This document shows positions 16,226-25,738 of a DNA stretch of 39,456 bases, in pieces (within the stretch, counting starts at the first letter, position 1; the number at the start of each line of letters is the position of its first letter). The position numbers and the translations under genes are program-made. This stretch comes from Cyanobacteria bacterium SIG29 (GTDB lineage Bacteria > Cyanobacteriota > Vampirovibrionia > Gastranaerophilales > Gastranaerophilaceae), in NCBI GenBank assembly GCA_015152515.1, contig SUTV01000006.1, positions 1 through 39,456 on the forward strand, written 5' to 3'. Under the pieces are notes generated by a model, which worked only from the letters and a program-made list of their open reading frames with translations, did no database searches and had not been told where the DNA came from.

Positions 16226-18007
16226 TCATTCATCTAAATTTGTCGAAATAACGCAACCATTTAAGGTCATTTTGTTATCATTACTTCGACCTTTTCTTAA
16301 AAACTCTTTTAGTTCATCTAATTCAACATCTATTTTTTTAGCTGCGGCTTCTAAGCTGTCATATTCAAAGTAATCTCCATGTCGACCAATTACATATACC
16401 TTTGTAATAGTTTCTTTTGTTCGTTTTTCCATTGAGTCTTCATATACAAATCTATATCCGCCGGTTGTTTGTTGAACACCTCTTAAGCAGTTTCCTATTT
16501 TTTTCTTGTCTATTCCTAAAACTTTTGCTGCTGATTCTTTATTTATGAATCTTCTTCTTTTGTTATCTTCATCTATCGCATAAATTGGTCTATTTATTTC
16601 TTTCGCGAGATTGTTTGCAAACTGATTTAAAATGTCTTCATTGATAGTTATTTTGCCGTTATCATAAATTTCTACATATCTTGCTCTTATTACAGCTTTA
16701 TTTTTTATGCTATTTAATAAGCCGTTTGCACAAGCACTAACTGCAGAATCTTGTACGCCAAGTGCTTTTGCTACATCTTTTGCTGATGTATATCTTTTGT
16801 ATTTTCCATTTTTATTTACTACATATAAGTCATTTTTTATAGTTAGATAAAATTTTTCTGCTAATTTTTTGTGATTTATGGAAGTTGTTCCATCTGGATT
16901 TACAATTTCTGCTTCATCAACGCGAATAAAAGCATATCCACCAGCAGTTTCAGTAACTTCCCTTAAATTATTGCTGATGTTCCAGCTTGATATATTTAAT
17001 TCTCTTGCAGCACTGCCGATTGTATTGAACTTTATTATTTCTCCTCTGTTATTAATTGCGTAAATCGGTACAGGTGTAGAGTTATTAAATGTGTCATCTG
17101 AAATATTTACATTCACAACTACATTTCCATTTTCATCTGTACTTTCTATTTCATCAGCGTAAACAAAAGTGAATCCTTTTGCTGTTTTTCTTTCTCCTGT
17201 TAAACAATTTGTTATTGCTGTATGGTAAATTCCAAGCTTTTTACTTGCGTCGCTATTCTTTTCAAATCGTTCGTAGTTTCCATATTCATCTATTGCATAA
17301 AAAGCTTTTGCATCAGGTTTTCTTTTTTTTGCTTCAATTATTTCTTCTTGTTTCTTTAATATTTTTCTTTTATCAACACTTATAGAACCGTCTTTGCTTG
17401 TTCTTTCTACATCATCTGCATATAAAAAACCATATCCCATTGCGGTTGTTTTATCTCCACAAAGACAGTTAGAAATGTTAGACGCTTTTACATTTAGGTC
17501 TTTAGCTGCTTCTCTAATACTTGCGTGTTTTGAATATTTTCCGTTAATATCTATTGCGTAAACGGCTCTTTGTCCTTTATTTGTTTTTAGACTTTCTTTT
17601 TTCTCTTCAATTTTTTTCTTTAATGCTTCCATATCAAGAACATATGTTCCATCTTGTGCTTTTGTTTCAACTTCTCTTGCATAGAAAAAGAAGTAACCAT
17701 TTGATATATTTCTTGTGTTTTGCAAGCATTTATATATATTTGCATTTGTTGCGCCAGTTTTTTCTATTGCTTCTTTTTTAGATGTATATCTTACATAGTT
17801 TCCTTCCATATCCACAGCATAAAATGGTTCTGCTGGTTTTCCACAGAAACATATATTGTAGTTCCCAATAGCATTTAAATAGTCAAAAGTATTTGTTTTT
17901 TTATTTGACTGATTATTGTTTGTACTCTCTTTTTGATTTTCTTTTTGATATTTAAATGCGTAGTTAGGGTATAAATTTTTTGTTGACCATATCTGCATAA
18001 TCCACAT
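16226..18007 (-). CDS. Protein of seven tandem NUMOD1/IENR1-like repeats
   Basis: The protein has 593 residues with seven copies of a module: YAID-x-x-G-x-Y at the start, an [SA]-x-x-[EA]-AA-x-x-L-[GN]-[IV] helix-turn-helix-like core, then I-x-x-CL-x-G and TAGGY-x-F-x-Y. Copies lie at about 60-110, 147-200, 234-286, 313-365, 392-445, 473-525 and 536-588. The pattern matches the NUMOD1/IENR1 DNA-binding modules found beside GIY-YIG or HNH homing nucleases. Here no nuclease domain is present. Residues 120-145 and 205-232 are Lys/Glu-rich helical linkers. An alternative start is Met4 (17998). The gene sits about 60 bp beyond the tRNA-Arg array. A DNA- or RNA-binding role is inferred. Confidence 0.8.
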   Translation of the reverse strand: MWIMQIWSTKNLYPNYAFKYQKENQKESTNNNQSNKKTNTFDYLNAIGNYNICFCGKPAEPFYAVDMEGNYVRYTSKKEAIEKTGATNANIYKCLQNTRNISNGYFFFYAREVETKAQDGTYVLDMEALKKKIEEKKESLKTNKGQRAVYAIDINGKYSKHASIREAAKDLNVKASNISNCLCGDKTTAMGYGFLYADDVERTSKDGSISVDKRKILKKQEEIIEAKKRKPDAKAFYAIDEYGNYERFEKNSDASKKLGIYHTAITNCLTGERKTAKGFTFVYADEIESTDENGNVVVNVNISDDTFNNSTPVPIYAINNRGEIIKFNTIGSAARELNISSWNISNNLREVTETAGGYAFIRVDEAEIVNPDGTTSINHKKLAEKFYLTIKNDLYVVNKNGKYKRYTSAKDVAKALGVQDSAVSACANGLLNSIKNKAVIRARYVEIYDNGKITINEDILNQFANNLAKEINRPIYAIDEDNKRRRFINKESAAKVLGIDKKKIGNCLRGVQQTTGGYRFVYEDSMEKRTKETITKVYVIGRHGDYFEYDSLEAAAKKIDVELDELKEFLRKGRSNDNKMTLNGCVISTNLDE

Positions 18008-18060
18008 AAAACATCTAAATATAAATTTTGCTTTTTTATAAAAATCTATGTTTTAAACTT

Positions 18061-19773
18061 CTAAATTAATTTAAGTTCTCTAGATTCTTCTAGTGCAAAT
18101 TTTGATGTTTTTGTAAATTCTTCTTTGTTATAACCTTCTGGTTCTGGAGTTATGCATTTAAAATCAAATCCATATTGGAATGCTGATGGAACTTGTACAA
18201 CAATGTGTTCGTATTCACCTAATACAGAATTTACGCAGTGTTCAACTCCTGCATCAATTACGGCTAAATCGCCTTCTTTTAATATTTTTATTTCTGGTTT
18301 TCCATTTCTTACAACTTCTAAAGCAGCAGCGCCACTTGTGATTAGATACATTTCTGTTTGGCGTTTTTCGTCTCTATTTGGATGTCTATGTAATTTTTCA
18401 CCTTTTCTTAGTTCATTCATTGAAAAAACTCTATTTTCATCTGTTTGAACAAGAGATGTTCCTATAAATGGTGTTGTGCCATCAGAAGCACCTAACGCTG
18501 TTGAATTTGTTACCCAATTGGTTTTTTCTAATGTCCAGTTGTTTACTTTGTCGTTTAAATTATATACAGCTACATTTTTATTTATAAATTTTAAACCGCT
18601 AATATCAAAACCAGTTTTGTTTTCATCTTTCCAATATTTTACAATTATATTTTGTTCTTCTGGGGTAAAGTTTTCTTTTGTTAATTTTGTTCTTAATGCT
18701 TCTTCGCTTCCAAAAGAATCAATCCAAAAGATATAATCAGTCATTTTTTGATTGTTATGTATAATTTTTGTTGATTTTAGTTTTTTAATAATATCTTCAG
18801 GCAAATCTTGAACTTTACTTGCTCTTGCAAATCTAGAATCGCTGTGCAGTGTTTTTGTTTGTTTGTATAAAGGCATTAATTGTTGAATTTCTTCTTCACT
18901 AAAGCCTTTTTCTTTAAATATTTTTGTTTGGTATTCTACATTATAAAAACTTTTAAATCTTATATAACCATTGTCTTTTGTTTCAATTAAATTTGTTTCA
19001 AATAGTTTCGTTAATAATGCTTTTGATTTGTCGAATTCTTTTTTATCTTCTTCTGATAAAGAATCTCTTTTGGCTGTTAAATCTGCGATTAAGTTATTAG
19101 CAGATTTATATTTATCTATTCCTAAATTCTTTAAAAAGCTTTCGCTTGTTAATTTTTCAGGTAATAACATATTTGGTGAAAATTCACCATTATATAAGTG
19201 AGAATTGTAATACATTAACTCTAAAAATTTGTTTTGAATGGATTCATTTTGTGAGTTTTTGCCGTATCTTTCGTACCAATCATAGTCTTTTTTTGAAAGA
19301 ACAATCATTGGATAACCTTTTTTGATTTTAACTTTTGCTTCTGTACCACCATTTATCATTACGGCTGAATTTTCTGGTAGGGGTATTGTTTCACCTTTTA
19401 TTTCTAATGTGCCTTCGCATTTTTTAGGAATGATTACTTGTGTATCATATATAAATTCTGATTCTCTATTTAAATAAGAAATTGCTTTTTTACCGTATAT
19501 AACTTCTGTTTGAGAATCAAAGTCAACAACATAAGAACCATTGTTTTTTGTTTCTAATAATGGAATATCTTCTTCTTCTCTTGTAATTAAAAAGGCACTT
19601 TTTATGTTTTGAGCGTTGCCTGAAAAAGAAATTGGTAAGTAGTTTGCTTGAACATTTGCACTTGTATATCTTGAATTAATTGATGTTGCATAACTTTTTT
19701 GTGACTGATTTTTGTTTTCAACATTATTAATTTTAGGGCTATATGTTTTGAAATTTATTGCATTTATATTCAT
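18061..19773 (-). CDS. Leader-bearing protein with C-terminal cupin domain
   Basis: The protein has 570 residues. It begins MNINAINFKTYSPKINN and reaches ISFSGN at about residue 52, the same kind of leader as in the proteins at 7561-8004 and 25739-27448. The C-terminal 130 residues are a cupin: GEKLHRHPNRDEKRQTEMYLITSG holds the H-x-H ... E metal ligands of motif 1, and GDLAVIDAGVEHCVNS holds the G-x5-P/A-x-G-x2-H of motif 2. The middle part (about 150-430) is not recognised and has a helical stretch with repeated LTKEN/FTPEEQ-like turns. The substrate is unknown; sugar-isomerase-like cupins are one possibility. Confidence 0.75.
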   Translation of the reverse strand: MNINAINFKTYSPKINNVENKNQSQKSYATSINSRYTSANVQANYLPISFSGNAQNIKSAFLITREEEDIPLLETKNNGSYVVDFDSQTEVIYGKKAISYLNRESEFIYDTQVIIPKKCEGTLEIKGETIPLPENSAVMINGGTEAKVKIKKGYPMIVLSKKDYDWYERYGKNSQNESIQNKFLELMYYNSHLYNGEFSPNMLLPEKLTSESFLKNLGIDKYKSANNLIADLTAKRDSLSEEDKKEFDKSKALLTKLFETNLIETKDNGYIRFKSFYNVEYQTKIFKEKGFSEEEIQQLMPLYKQTKTLHSDSRFARASKVQDLPEDIIKKLKSTKIIHNNQKMTDYIFWIDSFGSEEALRTKLTKENFTPEEQNIIVKYWKDENKTGFDISGLKFINKNVAVYNLNDKVNNWTLEKTNWVTNSTALGASDGTTPFIGTSLVQTDENRVFSMNELRKGEKLHRHPNRDEKRQTEMYLITSGAAALEVVRNGKPEIKILKEGDLAVIDAGVEHCVNSVLGEYEHIVVQVPSAFQYGFDFKCITPEPEGYNKEEFTKTSKFALEESRELKLI

Positions 19774-19834
19774 AGCAACTCCTTATGCCCTTTTAAAGTT
19801 CATCAAGAATTTTTATTGCTTTATCAATTAAGAT

Positions 19835-19862
19835 TTGTAAATAAGACTGCCTGTAATATAAT
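19835..19862 (+). promoter_or_regulatory. bioA promoter
   Basis: TTGTAA (19835-19840), 16-bp spacer and TATAAT (19857-19862), 17 bp before the bioA start. No BirA-type long inverted repeat was recognised over it. Confidence 0.65.
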
Positions 19863-19879
19863 TGTATTGAGGTATTTTT

Positions 19880-21244
19880 ATGAACAAAGAAGAATTAATT
19901 CAAGAAGATTTAAAGTATATTTGGCGTCCATTTACTCAAATGAAATCTTTGGAAAATGAGCAAAATAAACCTATTGTTATCAAAAAAGGTAAAGGAATTT
20001 ATTTAGAAGATATTGATGGAAAAAAGTATATTGATGCTGTATCTTCTTGGTGGGTAAATACTTTAGGTCATTCTAATTCAAGAATTAATAAAGTAATTTA
20101 TAAACAAGCGAAAAAAATTGAACATGTTATTTTTGCTGGCTTTACACACGAAGGTGTTGTTAAATTCTCTAAAAAATTAGTTTCTTTGATGAATAATAAA
20201 TTAACTCATGTTTTCTTCTCTGATAATGGTTCAACTGCTGTTGAAGTTGCGTTAAAGATGGCTTATCAATATCACGTTTTAAAAGGACATCCTGAAAAGA
20301 AAAAATTTATTGCTTTAAAAAATTCGTATCACGGTGATACTTTAGGTGCTGTTTCTGTTGGTGGTATTGATATGTATCATAAGCTTTATAAACCTTTATT
20401 GTTTGAGGTTGTTCAAGCTGAAAGTCCATATTGCTATCGCTGTCCAATGGGTTGTAATAAAGAAAATTGTTCAATTGAATGTTTGTCCTCTGTTGAAAAT
20501 ATTTTAAAAGAGCAAGATGGTAATATCGCCGGTGTTATTATTGAACCTTTAGTTCAAGCTGCTGGTGGAATGATTATGTATCCACCAGAGTATATTTTAA
20601 AATTGCGTATGTTGTGTGATAAATATAATGTTTTATTAATTGATGATGAAGTTGCAATGGGCTTTTACCGCACAGGTAAATTGTTCGCTTATGAACACGC
20701 TAATATCGTTCCTGATATTATATGTGCAGCAAAAGGAATAACAGCTGGATATATGCCTTTATCTGTTACTGTTACAACAGATGAAATTTATAATGCTTTT
20801 TATGATGATGATATAGATGGATATAAAACTTTTTATCACGGTCATAGCTACACAGCGTATCCACTTGCGTTAGCTGTTGCATTGGAAAATTTAAAAATTT
20901 TAGAAGAAATGAAAATTGAAGAATATTTAAAACCTAAAATTGAAAAATTTTCAAAAGAATTAGAAAAATTTCGTTCTCATAAAAATGTCGGTGATATAAG
21001 ACAAACTGGTATGATTTGTGCAATTGAGCTTGTTAAAGATAAAACCACAAAAGAACCATTTGCTTATGAAGATGCAATTGGTAAGAAAATTTATTTAGAA
21101 GGTTTAAAACTTGGTGCAATATTAAGACCAATGTGGAATTGCATTTATTTTATAACTCCATATATAATTAAAGATAAAGAAATTGAAAAACTAACAGATA
21201 TTGCTTTAGAAGCTTTAAATAGAGTTCTTCCTAATGAGGAGTAA
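19880..21244 (+). CDS. bioA: BioA, adenosylmethionine-8-amino-7-oxononanoate aminotransferase
   Basis: BioA transfers an amino group from S-adenosylmethionine (or lysine in some bacteria) to 7-keto-8-aminopelargonate in biotin synthesis. The protein has 454 residues, with WRPFTQM at 15-21, SSWWVNTLGH near 55-64 and the PLP lysine K285 in CAAKGITAGYMPLS. An insert at 185-201 holds five cysteines (CYRCPMGCNKENCSIEC), a variant of the CYRCP segment common in BioA. bioD follows after 2 bp. bioF and bioB are not in the window. Amino-donor preference cannot be read from the sequence with confidence. Confidence 0.95.
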   Translation: MNKEELIQEDLKYIWRPFTQMKSLENEQNKPIVIKKGKGIYLEDIDGKKYIDAVSSWWVNTLGHSNSRINKVIYKQAKKIEHVIFAGFTHEGVVKFSKKLVSLMNNKLTHVFFSDNGSTAVEVALKMAYQYHVLKGHPEKKKFIALKNSYHGDTLGAVSVGGIDMYHKLYKPLLFEVVQAESPYCYRCPMGCNKENCSIECLSSVENILKEQDGNIAGVIIEPLVQAAGGMIMYPPEYILKLRMLCDKYNVLLIDDEVAMGFYRTGKLFAYEHANIVPDIICAAKGITAGYMPLSVTVTTDEIYNAFYDDDIDGYKTFYHGHSYTAYPLALAVALENLKILEEMKIEEYLKPKIEKFSKELEKFRSHKNVGDIRQTGMICAIELVKDKTTKEPFAYEDAIGKKIYLEGLKLGAILRPMWNCIYFITPYIIKDKEIEKLTDIALEALNRVLPNEE

Positions 21245-21246
21245 AT

Positions 21247-21921
21247 ATGAATTATTTTATTACCGGAATTGATACAGATATTGGTAAAACTTTTATTACA
21301 AAAGGTCTTGCTTTATTATTTGAGTCTGAAGGTAAAAAAGTTGGTGTTTTTAAACCAGTACAATCTGGTGCAATAAAAGAGCGTGGTAAATTTATTGCTC
21401 CTGATTTAGAGGCTATAAGAGTTCTTTCAAATAATATAAAAACAAGCAATTCATATTTATTTGAAGGTGAAGTTTCACCTGCTTTGGCTGCTCGTTTATC
21501 TGGAATAAAAGTTGATATTAATAAAATAAAAAATGATTTTGATGAATTTATTAAAGATACTGATGTGACTTTAATTGAAGGTGCAGGTGGACTTTTAGCT
21601 CCTGTCAGTGACGATTTTTTATGTGCTGATTTAATTAAAAAATTAGATGTTCCTATAATAATTGTTACTGCTCCATTTTTGGGCAGATTGAATCATACTC
21701 TTTTAACAATTCATTATGCTAAATCTGTGGGTATAAAAATCAAAGGTATAATTGTAAATAAAGTTCCAGAACATTGTGATAATTTAGCGACTAAAAACTT
21801 TATTGATGAGCTAAAACGATATACAGATGTTGAAATTTTAGGTGAAATACACGATATTAATTGCGTTAATCCTGACTGTATTATTGATGAATTTAAAAAA
21901 ATTAGAGTGGCTTTTTCTTAA
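21247..21921 (+). CDS. bioD: BioD, dethiobiotin synthetase
   Basis: ATP-dependent carboxylation and ring closure of 7,8-diaminopelargonate to dethiobiotin. The protein has 224 residues. The P-loop is GIDTDIGKT (7-15), the substrate lysine lies in GVFKPVQSGA, and EGAGGLLAPVSD carries the phosphate-contact Glu-Gly motif. It starts 2 bp after bioA with GGAG just upstream of the ATG, so the two are co-translated. Its last 20 bp overlap the convergent rsmG gene, with no room for a terminator, so antisense transcription over both 3' ends is likely. Confidence 0.95.
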   Translation: MNYFITGIDTDIGKTFITKGLALLFESEGKKVGVFKPVQSGAIKERGKFIAPDLEAIRVLSNNIKTSNSYLFEGEVSPALAARLSGIKVDINKIKNDFDEFIKDTDVTLIEGAGGLLAPVSDDFLCADLIKKLDVPIIIVTAPFLGRLNHTLLTIHYAKSVGIKIKGIIVNKVPEHCDNLATKNFIDELKRYTDVEILGEIHDINCVNPDCIIDEFKKIRVAFS

Positions 21922-22594
21922 CTAAGCCATTTTTTCTAGGATAACAGTCTAAAACATTTTTGTTTTTTTTGAAAATTAACAATACTCTTGAGTTGTTTTC
22001 TTCTATCGGTAAATTGTATTCTATTTTATCAATCAAAACTGCATTTAATGATTTTAGAGCATTTTTTGCATTGTCCAATTCTTCATTTGCTTTTAGGGAT
22101 TTGTATGCAATAAAATAACCACCAACTTTTGTATATGGAATAGCATATTCTAATATTTCTCTTAAATCTGCCATTGCTCTTGTTGTAACAATATCAAAGC
22201 TATTTTTTAAGTTTTCTGGTAAGTCTTCAACCCTAGAGCATATTGGTTTTATATTGTTGATATTTAATTCTGATTTTGCGTGATTAATAAAATTAATTTT
22301 TTTATTGATTGAATCGACAGCGCTTATTTGCATTTCATCAAAAACTAAAGCTAATGGTATGGATGGAAACCCGCCACCTGTGCCAATATCTAATACTTTA
22401 ATTTTTTTGTTTGTTAAAAATAAGTTCATAGCTAAACTATCAAAAATATGTTTTTCAAATAATACTTTTGAATCATTATTGCTAATTAAATTAACATTTT
22501 CGTTGTAGTTTAAAAATAAAGAAATGTATTTATCAAATAATTCTTTTTTCTCTTCAGTTAGGTTTATATTTAATGTGTTTAACTTGTTATACAT
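21902..22594 (-). CDS. rsmG: RsmG (GidB), 16S rRNA m7G527 methyltransferase
   Basis: SAM-dependent methylation of N7 of G527 in the 530 loop of 16S rRNA. The protein has 230 residues. The SAM loop VLDIGTGGGFPSIPLAL lies at about 68-84, and the family motif NSRVLLIFKKNK is near the C-terminus. Its ATG overlaps the TAA of the upstream NTPase/TPR gene by one base (TAATG), implying translational coupling. The last 20 bp overlap bioD. Loss of this gene gives low-level streptomycin resistance in other bacteria. Confidence 0.95.
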   Translation of the reverse strand: MYNKLNTLNINLTEEKKELFDKYISLFLNYNENVNLISNNDSKVLFEKHIFDSLAMNLFLTNKKIKVLDIGTGGGFPSIPLALVFDEMQISAVDSINKKINFINHAKSELNINNIKPICSRVEDLPENLKNSFDIVTTRAMADLREILEYAIPYTKVGGYFIAYKSLKANEELDNAKNALKSLNAVLIDKIEYNLPIEENNSRVLLIFKKNKNVLDCYPRKNGLVKKKPL

Positions 22595-25119
22595 TATCTT
22601 TTTTTCTTTATTTCTTCAATGATTTTATTGAATTCACTTTCGCCTAATAGTGTTTTTATTTTATTAATTTTATTATTAGTTTTAATTGATAAATCTTCTT
22701 CGCTATGTGGCGAAATTAGTCTTTTTGCTAGTATGTAAGACTTAATTGAGGCTTTGTAGTCAGCTTTATTTAAGTAATAGTCGCCTAATTCTATGTAAAT
22801 TGCAATTGCATAATTTATATCATCAAATCTTTTTGCACAAGAAAGGGCTTTTAAAAGCAGTTCGTAAGTCTTTTCTGGTGCTTCTTTTTTGTATAGTGAT
22901 GATAATTTAAGATAAGAATAATATAAGCCTTCGATATTATTTTGTTTTTTGTCTGCTTCTATAGATAAATCGAAATACATTTTCCCAGCTGTTGTATTTC
23001 CGTTTGCAATTGAAATTTCTGCTAGGTTTGAATATGCAGATGACATATATGAATTTTCTTCTGGATTATTAGATGCTTGTACACATCTTAAGTAATATTT
23101 AATTGCTAAATCCGTCTTGTTTACATCATCAAGTAATAATGCATATTTAAAATAGCATTCAGTTAGAAGCTTAATGTTGGTAATTTTTTCAGCTTCATTT
23201 AGTGCTTTTTGTATAAATTTTATTGAAGCTTCTATATCGCCATTATTATCTTCAATTTCCGATAAATTAATGTAAACTCTTACAATTGTTTCTGAGTCAA
23301 CACCGTTTGGAGAGTATAAAATCCTTTTATAATATTCTTTTGCTTTATCAAATTTATAAAGTTCAGTATACATTTGAGCAATTTCTAAAAGAATACTATT
23401 TGCATTTTCTGGTGATTTTTCAAGATAAATATTATAAACTTTTTCATATAATCTTGTTGCTTCATCAGTTTCTTGAATTTTTTTATTGCAATTTGCTAAT
23501 TTTAAATAAATGATTGGTTCTTGCTCTTCAAAGTCATCATCTAATGTGTATGTAAGTGCTTTTTTATAGTACAAAATCGCAGAAGAATAATTGTATGCTG
23601 ATTCATATTCGTGTGCTATTTCAATATAATCATTAAGAGTTTGTGGTACATCAAGTTCTGGTGTATCTAATATTTCTGAAATTTCTTCGTTATTTATTTC
23701 AGAAAGTTCTTTTAATTCTTGTCCTAATTCGTCATCAGCAATATTTTTAAGAAAAATATTTGTTTCTTTTTTTAATTTTTCATCATTGTTTTTGGTTCTT
23801 TTACTGATTGCTTTTGCGTATCTTTTTTGTAATTCAGTTCTTTTTTCTTCTTTTTTATCATACCCACTTACACGAGAGTAACTAAAATAGTTAAAATCTT
23901 GAGTCTCTGGTAATTTTGTTTTACCTGATTTAATTAAATCTTCTCTTAAAGATTTAATTTTTTCTTTGTGATATGCAATTTCTTGTCTCATTGTTTGACG
24001 AGATAAGAATAATTGGCGTTCAAATGGTTTTAATGGCAGTTCGGTTTCATATAGTTCAACCATAAATTTATGAACTTTAATTTTTGATTCTAAATTTATT
24101 GATTTGATAAATTCATTTTTTAAGTAATCTTTTAAATAATATTTACCAAATTTTTCAGCTAAAACATGTTTTTGCAACAGAAAATTTATATCTTCTACCG
24201 TTGCAATTTCTTGGGTTAGTATAAAATCTAAGCTAACACCGTGTCTTACAGTCGCTAAAAATAATAAAATTTTTACGAATTTATCAGAAGTTGTATTTAA
24301 TATTTTGTATATTAAAAATTCTAAAAAGTTTTTAGTGGATTTTTTATATTCTGTTGAAAAAATAGTTAAATTTAATCTTAAAAGTTGCATTATAAAAACT
24401 GATAATTCAAGTAATAAAAAATGCCCTCTTATTGATTTGAATAAAATTTCTTTTTCAAAGTTAGAACCAGTGATTTCATTTTGTTCTAAATAATCTAAAA
24501 CTTCTTCTTTTGATAATGATTCTAAAACATATTCACTGCAACCAATTTGAGAAATTAAATCTTGTGCTTTGAATGATCTTGAACAAATTAATATTTTTAC
24601 TTTTTCAAAGTGGCTTAAATAGTTTATAAAATCTAATATGTCTTTTTGAGAATCTTTGCTTCTTGTATTTATATCAAATGAATCGAAAATAAATAACATT
24701 GGAGAATTGCAATGTTTAATGTATGAATTGATTTTCTCAGAAAAAATATTTGATTCTATTTTTGGTAGAGTTATTTTTTTATCATTGTGATAAATCGAAA
24801 AATCTTTAAATAATGACAATAAAATATCATCAGAATTAATTGCTTCTTGGTAAGAATTTTTAAAAATTAAAACATTTTCATTTATAAATTCTAAAATAAA
24901 ATCTGCTGTATAGGTCTTACCTGAACCCATAAAACCATTTAAAACAAAGATGTTATCTGAACCATTTAAAAAATTTAATATAGAAGATATCGCATCTATA
25001 TTATGTTTTAGTATAAAAGAATTTTCTTTTCCTTCAATAGAATGTTCAAGAGCAGTTTTGTTTACTCTTGTTCCATCTATAAAATCATTTAAATTTTCTT
25101 TTAAAAAATTGTAATTCAT
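22594..25119 (-). CDS. STAND/AAA-like NTPase with C-terminal TPR repeats
   Basis: The protein has 841 residues. An N-terminal P-loop NTPase domain has Walker A GFMGSGKT (62-69), Walker B MLFIFDSFD (141-149) and a sensor-like ILICSRS, followed by a winged-helix-like region. A basic linker (about 370-450) leads to eight or so TPR-like helical pairs (about 495-815, for example YSSAILYYKKALTYT, DEATRLYEKVYNIY, GDIEASIKFIQKALNEA). This NTPase-plus-TPR plan is that of STAND signalling ATPases, but no effector domain is obvious. It is coupled by TAATG to rsmG. Both a regulatory and a defence role are possible. The ligand is unknown. Confidence 0.8.
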   Translation of the reverse strand: MNYNFLKENLNDFIDGTRVNKTALEHSIEGKENSFILKHNIDAISSILNFLNGSDNIFVLNGFMGSGKTYTADFILEFINENVLIFKNSYQEAINSDDILLSLFKDFSIYHNDKKITLPKIESNIFSEKINSYIKHCNSPMLFIFDSFDINTRSKDSQKDILDFINYLSHFEKVKILICSRSFKAQDLISQIGCSEYVLESLSKEEVLDYLEQNEITGSNFEKEILFKSIRGHFLLLELSVFIMQLLRLNLTIFSTEYKKSTKNFLEFLIYKILNTTSDKFVKILLFLATVRHGVSLDFILTQEIATVEDINFLLQKHVLAEKFGKYYLKDYLKNEFIKSINLESKIKVHKFMVELYETELPLKPFERQLFLSRQTMRQEIAYHKEKIKSLREDLIKSGKTKLPETQDFNYFSYSRVSGYDKKEEKRTELQKRYAKAISKRTKNNDEKLKKETNIFLKNIADDELGQELKELSEINNEEISEILDTPELDVPQTLNDYIEIAHEYESAYNYSSAILYYKKALTYTLDDDFEEQEPIIYLKLANCNKKIQETDEATRLYEKVYNIYLEKSPENANSILLEIAQMYTELYKFDKAKEYYKRILYSPNGVDSETIVRVYINLSEIEDNNGDIEASIKFIQKALNEAEKITNIKLLTECYFKYALLLDDVNKTDLAIKYYLRCVQASNNPEENSYMSSAYSNLAEISIANGNTTAGKMYFDLSIEADKKQNNIEGLYYSYLKLSSLYKKEAPEKTYELLLKALSCAKRFDDINYAIAIYIELGDYYLNKADYKASIKSYILAKRLISPHSEEDLSIKTNNKINKIKTLLGESEFNKIIEEIKKKR

Positions 25120-25181
25120 ATTAATTATTATAATATAATTCCCAAGTTTTTGAATATCAAAATCATTGATTATATTTTAAA

Positions 25182-25523
25182 TTACCATTTTTTAAAGATG
25201 AAGAAAACAGCCAAAATGATGAAGGCAAAACCAACTAGATAATTCCATCTAAATTCTTCTTTTAAATATAGTATAGAAAACACGCTAAAAACAATTAATG
25301 TAATAACTTCTTGGATTGTTTTTAATTGTGCTGCACTGAAGTATTCGTGACCAATTCTGTTTGCTGGAACCTGAAAACAATATTCTAACAATGCAATTAA
25401 CCAACTTACAATAATGACAATCCATAGTGCTGTACTTTTAAACTTTAAATGTCCATACCACGCAAATGTCATGAATATATTTGATATAGTTAATAGTATT
25501 ATTGGTAAAAATTGTCTAAACAT
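25182..25523 (-). CDS. DUF486 (DMT-like) small membrane protein
   Basis: The protein has 113 residues and four membrane helices. The FMTFAWYGHLKF segment, the SWLIALLEYCFQVPANRIG motif after helix 2 and the QLKTIQEVITL motif before helix 3 are diagnostic of the DUF486 family, which is related to small multidrug-resistance type transporters. Function is not established in the family. It stands alone; the 215-bp gap to the next gene holds the phosphohexomutase promoter. Confidence 0.9.
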   Translation of the reverse strand: MFRQFLPIILLTISNIFMTFAWYGHLKFKSTALWIVIIVSWLIALLEYCFQVPANRIGHEYFSAAQLKTIQEVITLIVFSVFSILYLKEEFRWNYLVGFAFIILAVFFIFKKW

Positions 25524-25692
25524 ATTTTAAATTATATTATTAAAATAAATTTTTGAATATTATAAAACTTTATAAATTCTCTTGTTTTTTATTTTTTTTG
25601 TATAATATATAAATATTATTTCTGTAATGGTCATTAAATTTTAGTGATAGTAAAAATTCTTAATATAATGTCAACAAATAACAAAAAAAATT

Positions 25693-25721
25693 TTGTTCGA
25701 GTTTTGTATCAGAGTTAAATA
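25693..25721 (+). promoter_or_regulatory. Candidate promoter of the phosphohexomutase gene
   Basis: TTGTTC (25693-25698), 17-bp spacer and TAAATA (25716-25721), followed by a GTGAGGGG ribosome site before the ATG at 25739. A short AACAAAA/TTTTGTT inverted repeat lies over the -35 box. Other TATAAT strings at about 25601 and 25662 may also serve. Confidence 0.45.
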
Positions 25722-25738
25722 TATGTGAGGGGTAAAAA

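Noticed and set aside
19880-20460. Cysteine cluster in BioA as a novel metal site
   Set aside because: A CYRCP-type segment with extra cysteines is common in BioA, so it is not treated as new.
25524-25738. Riboswitch or RNA gene before the phosphohexomutase
   Set aside because: The 215 bp hold several TATAAT-like strings and one short inverted repeat but no conserved riboswitch pattern that I could recognise.
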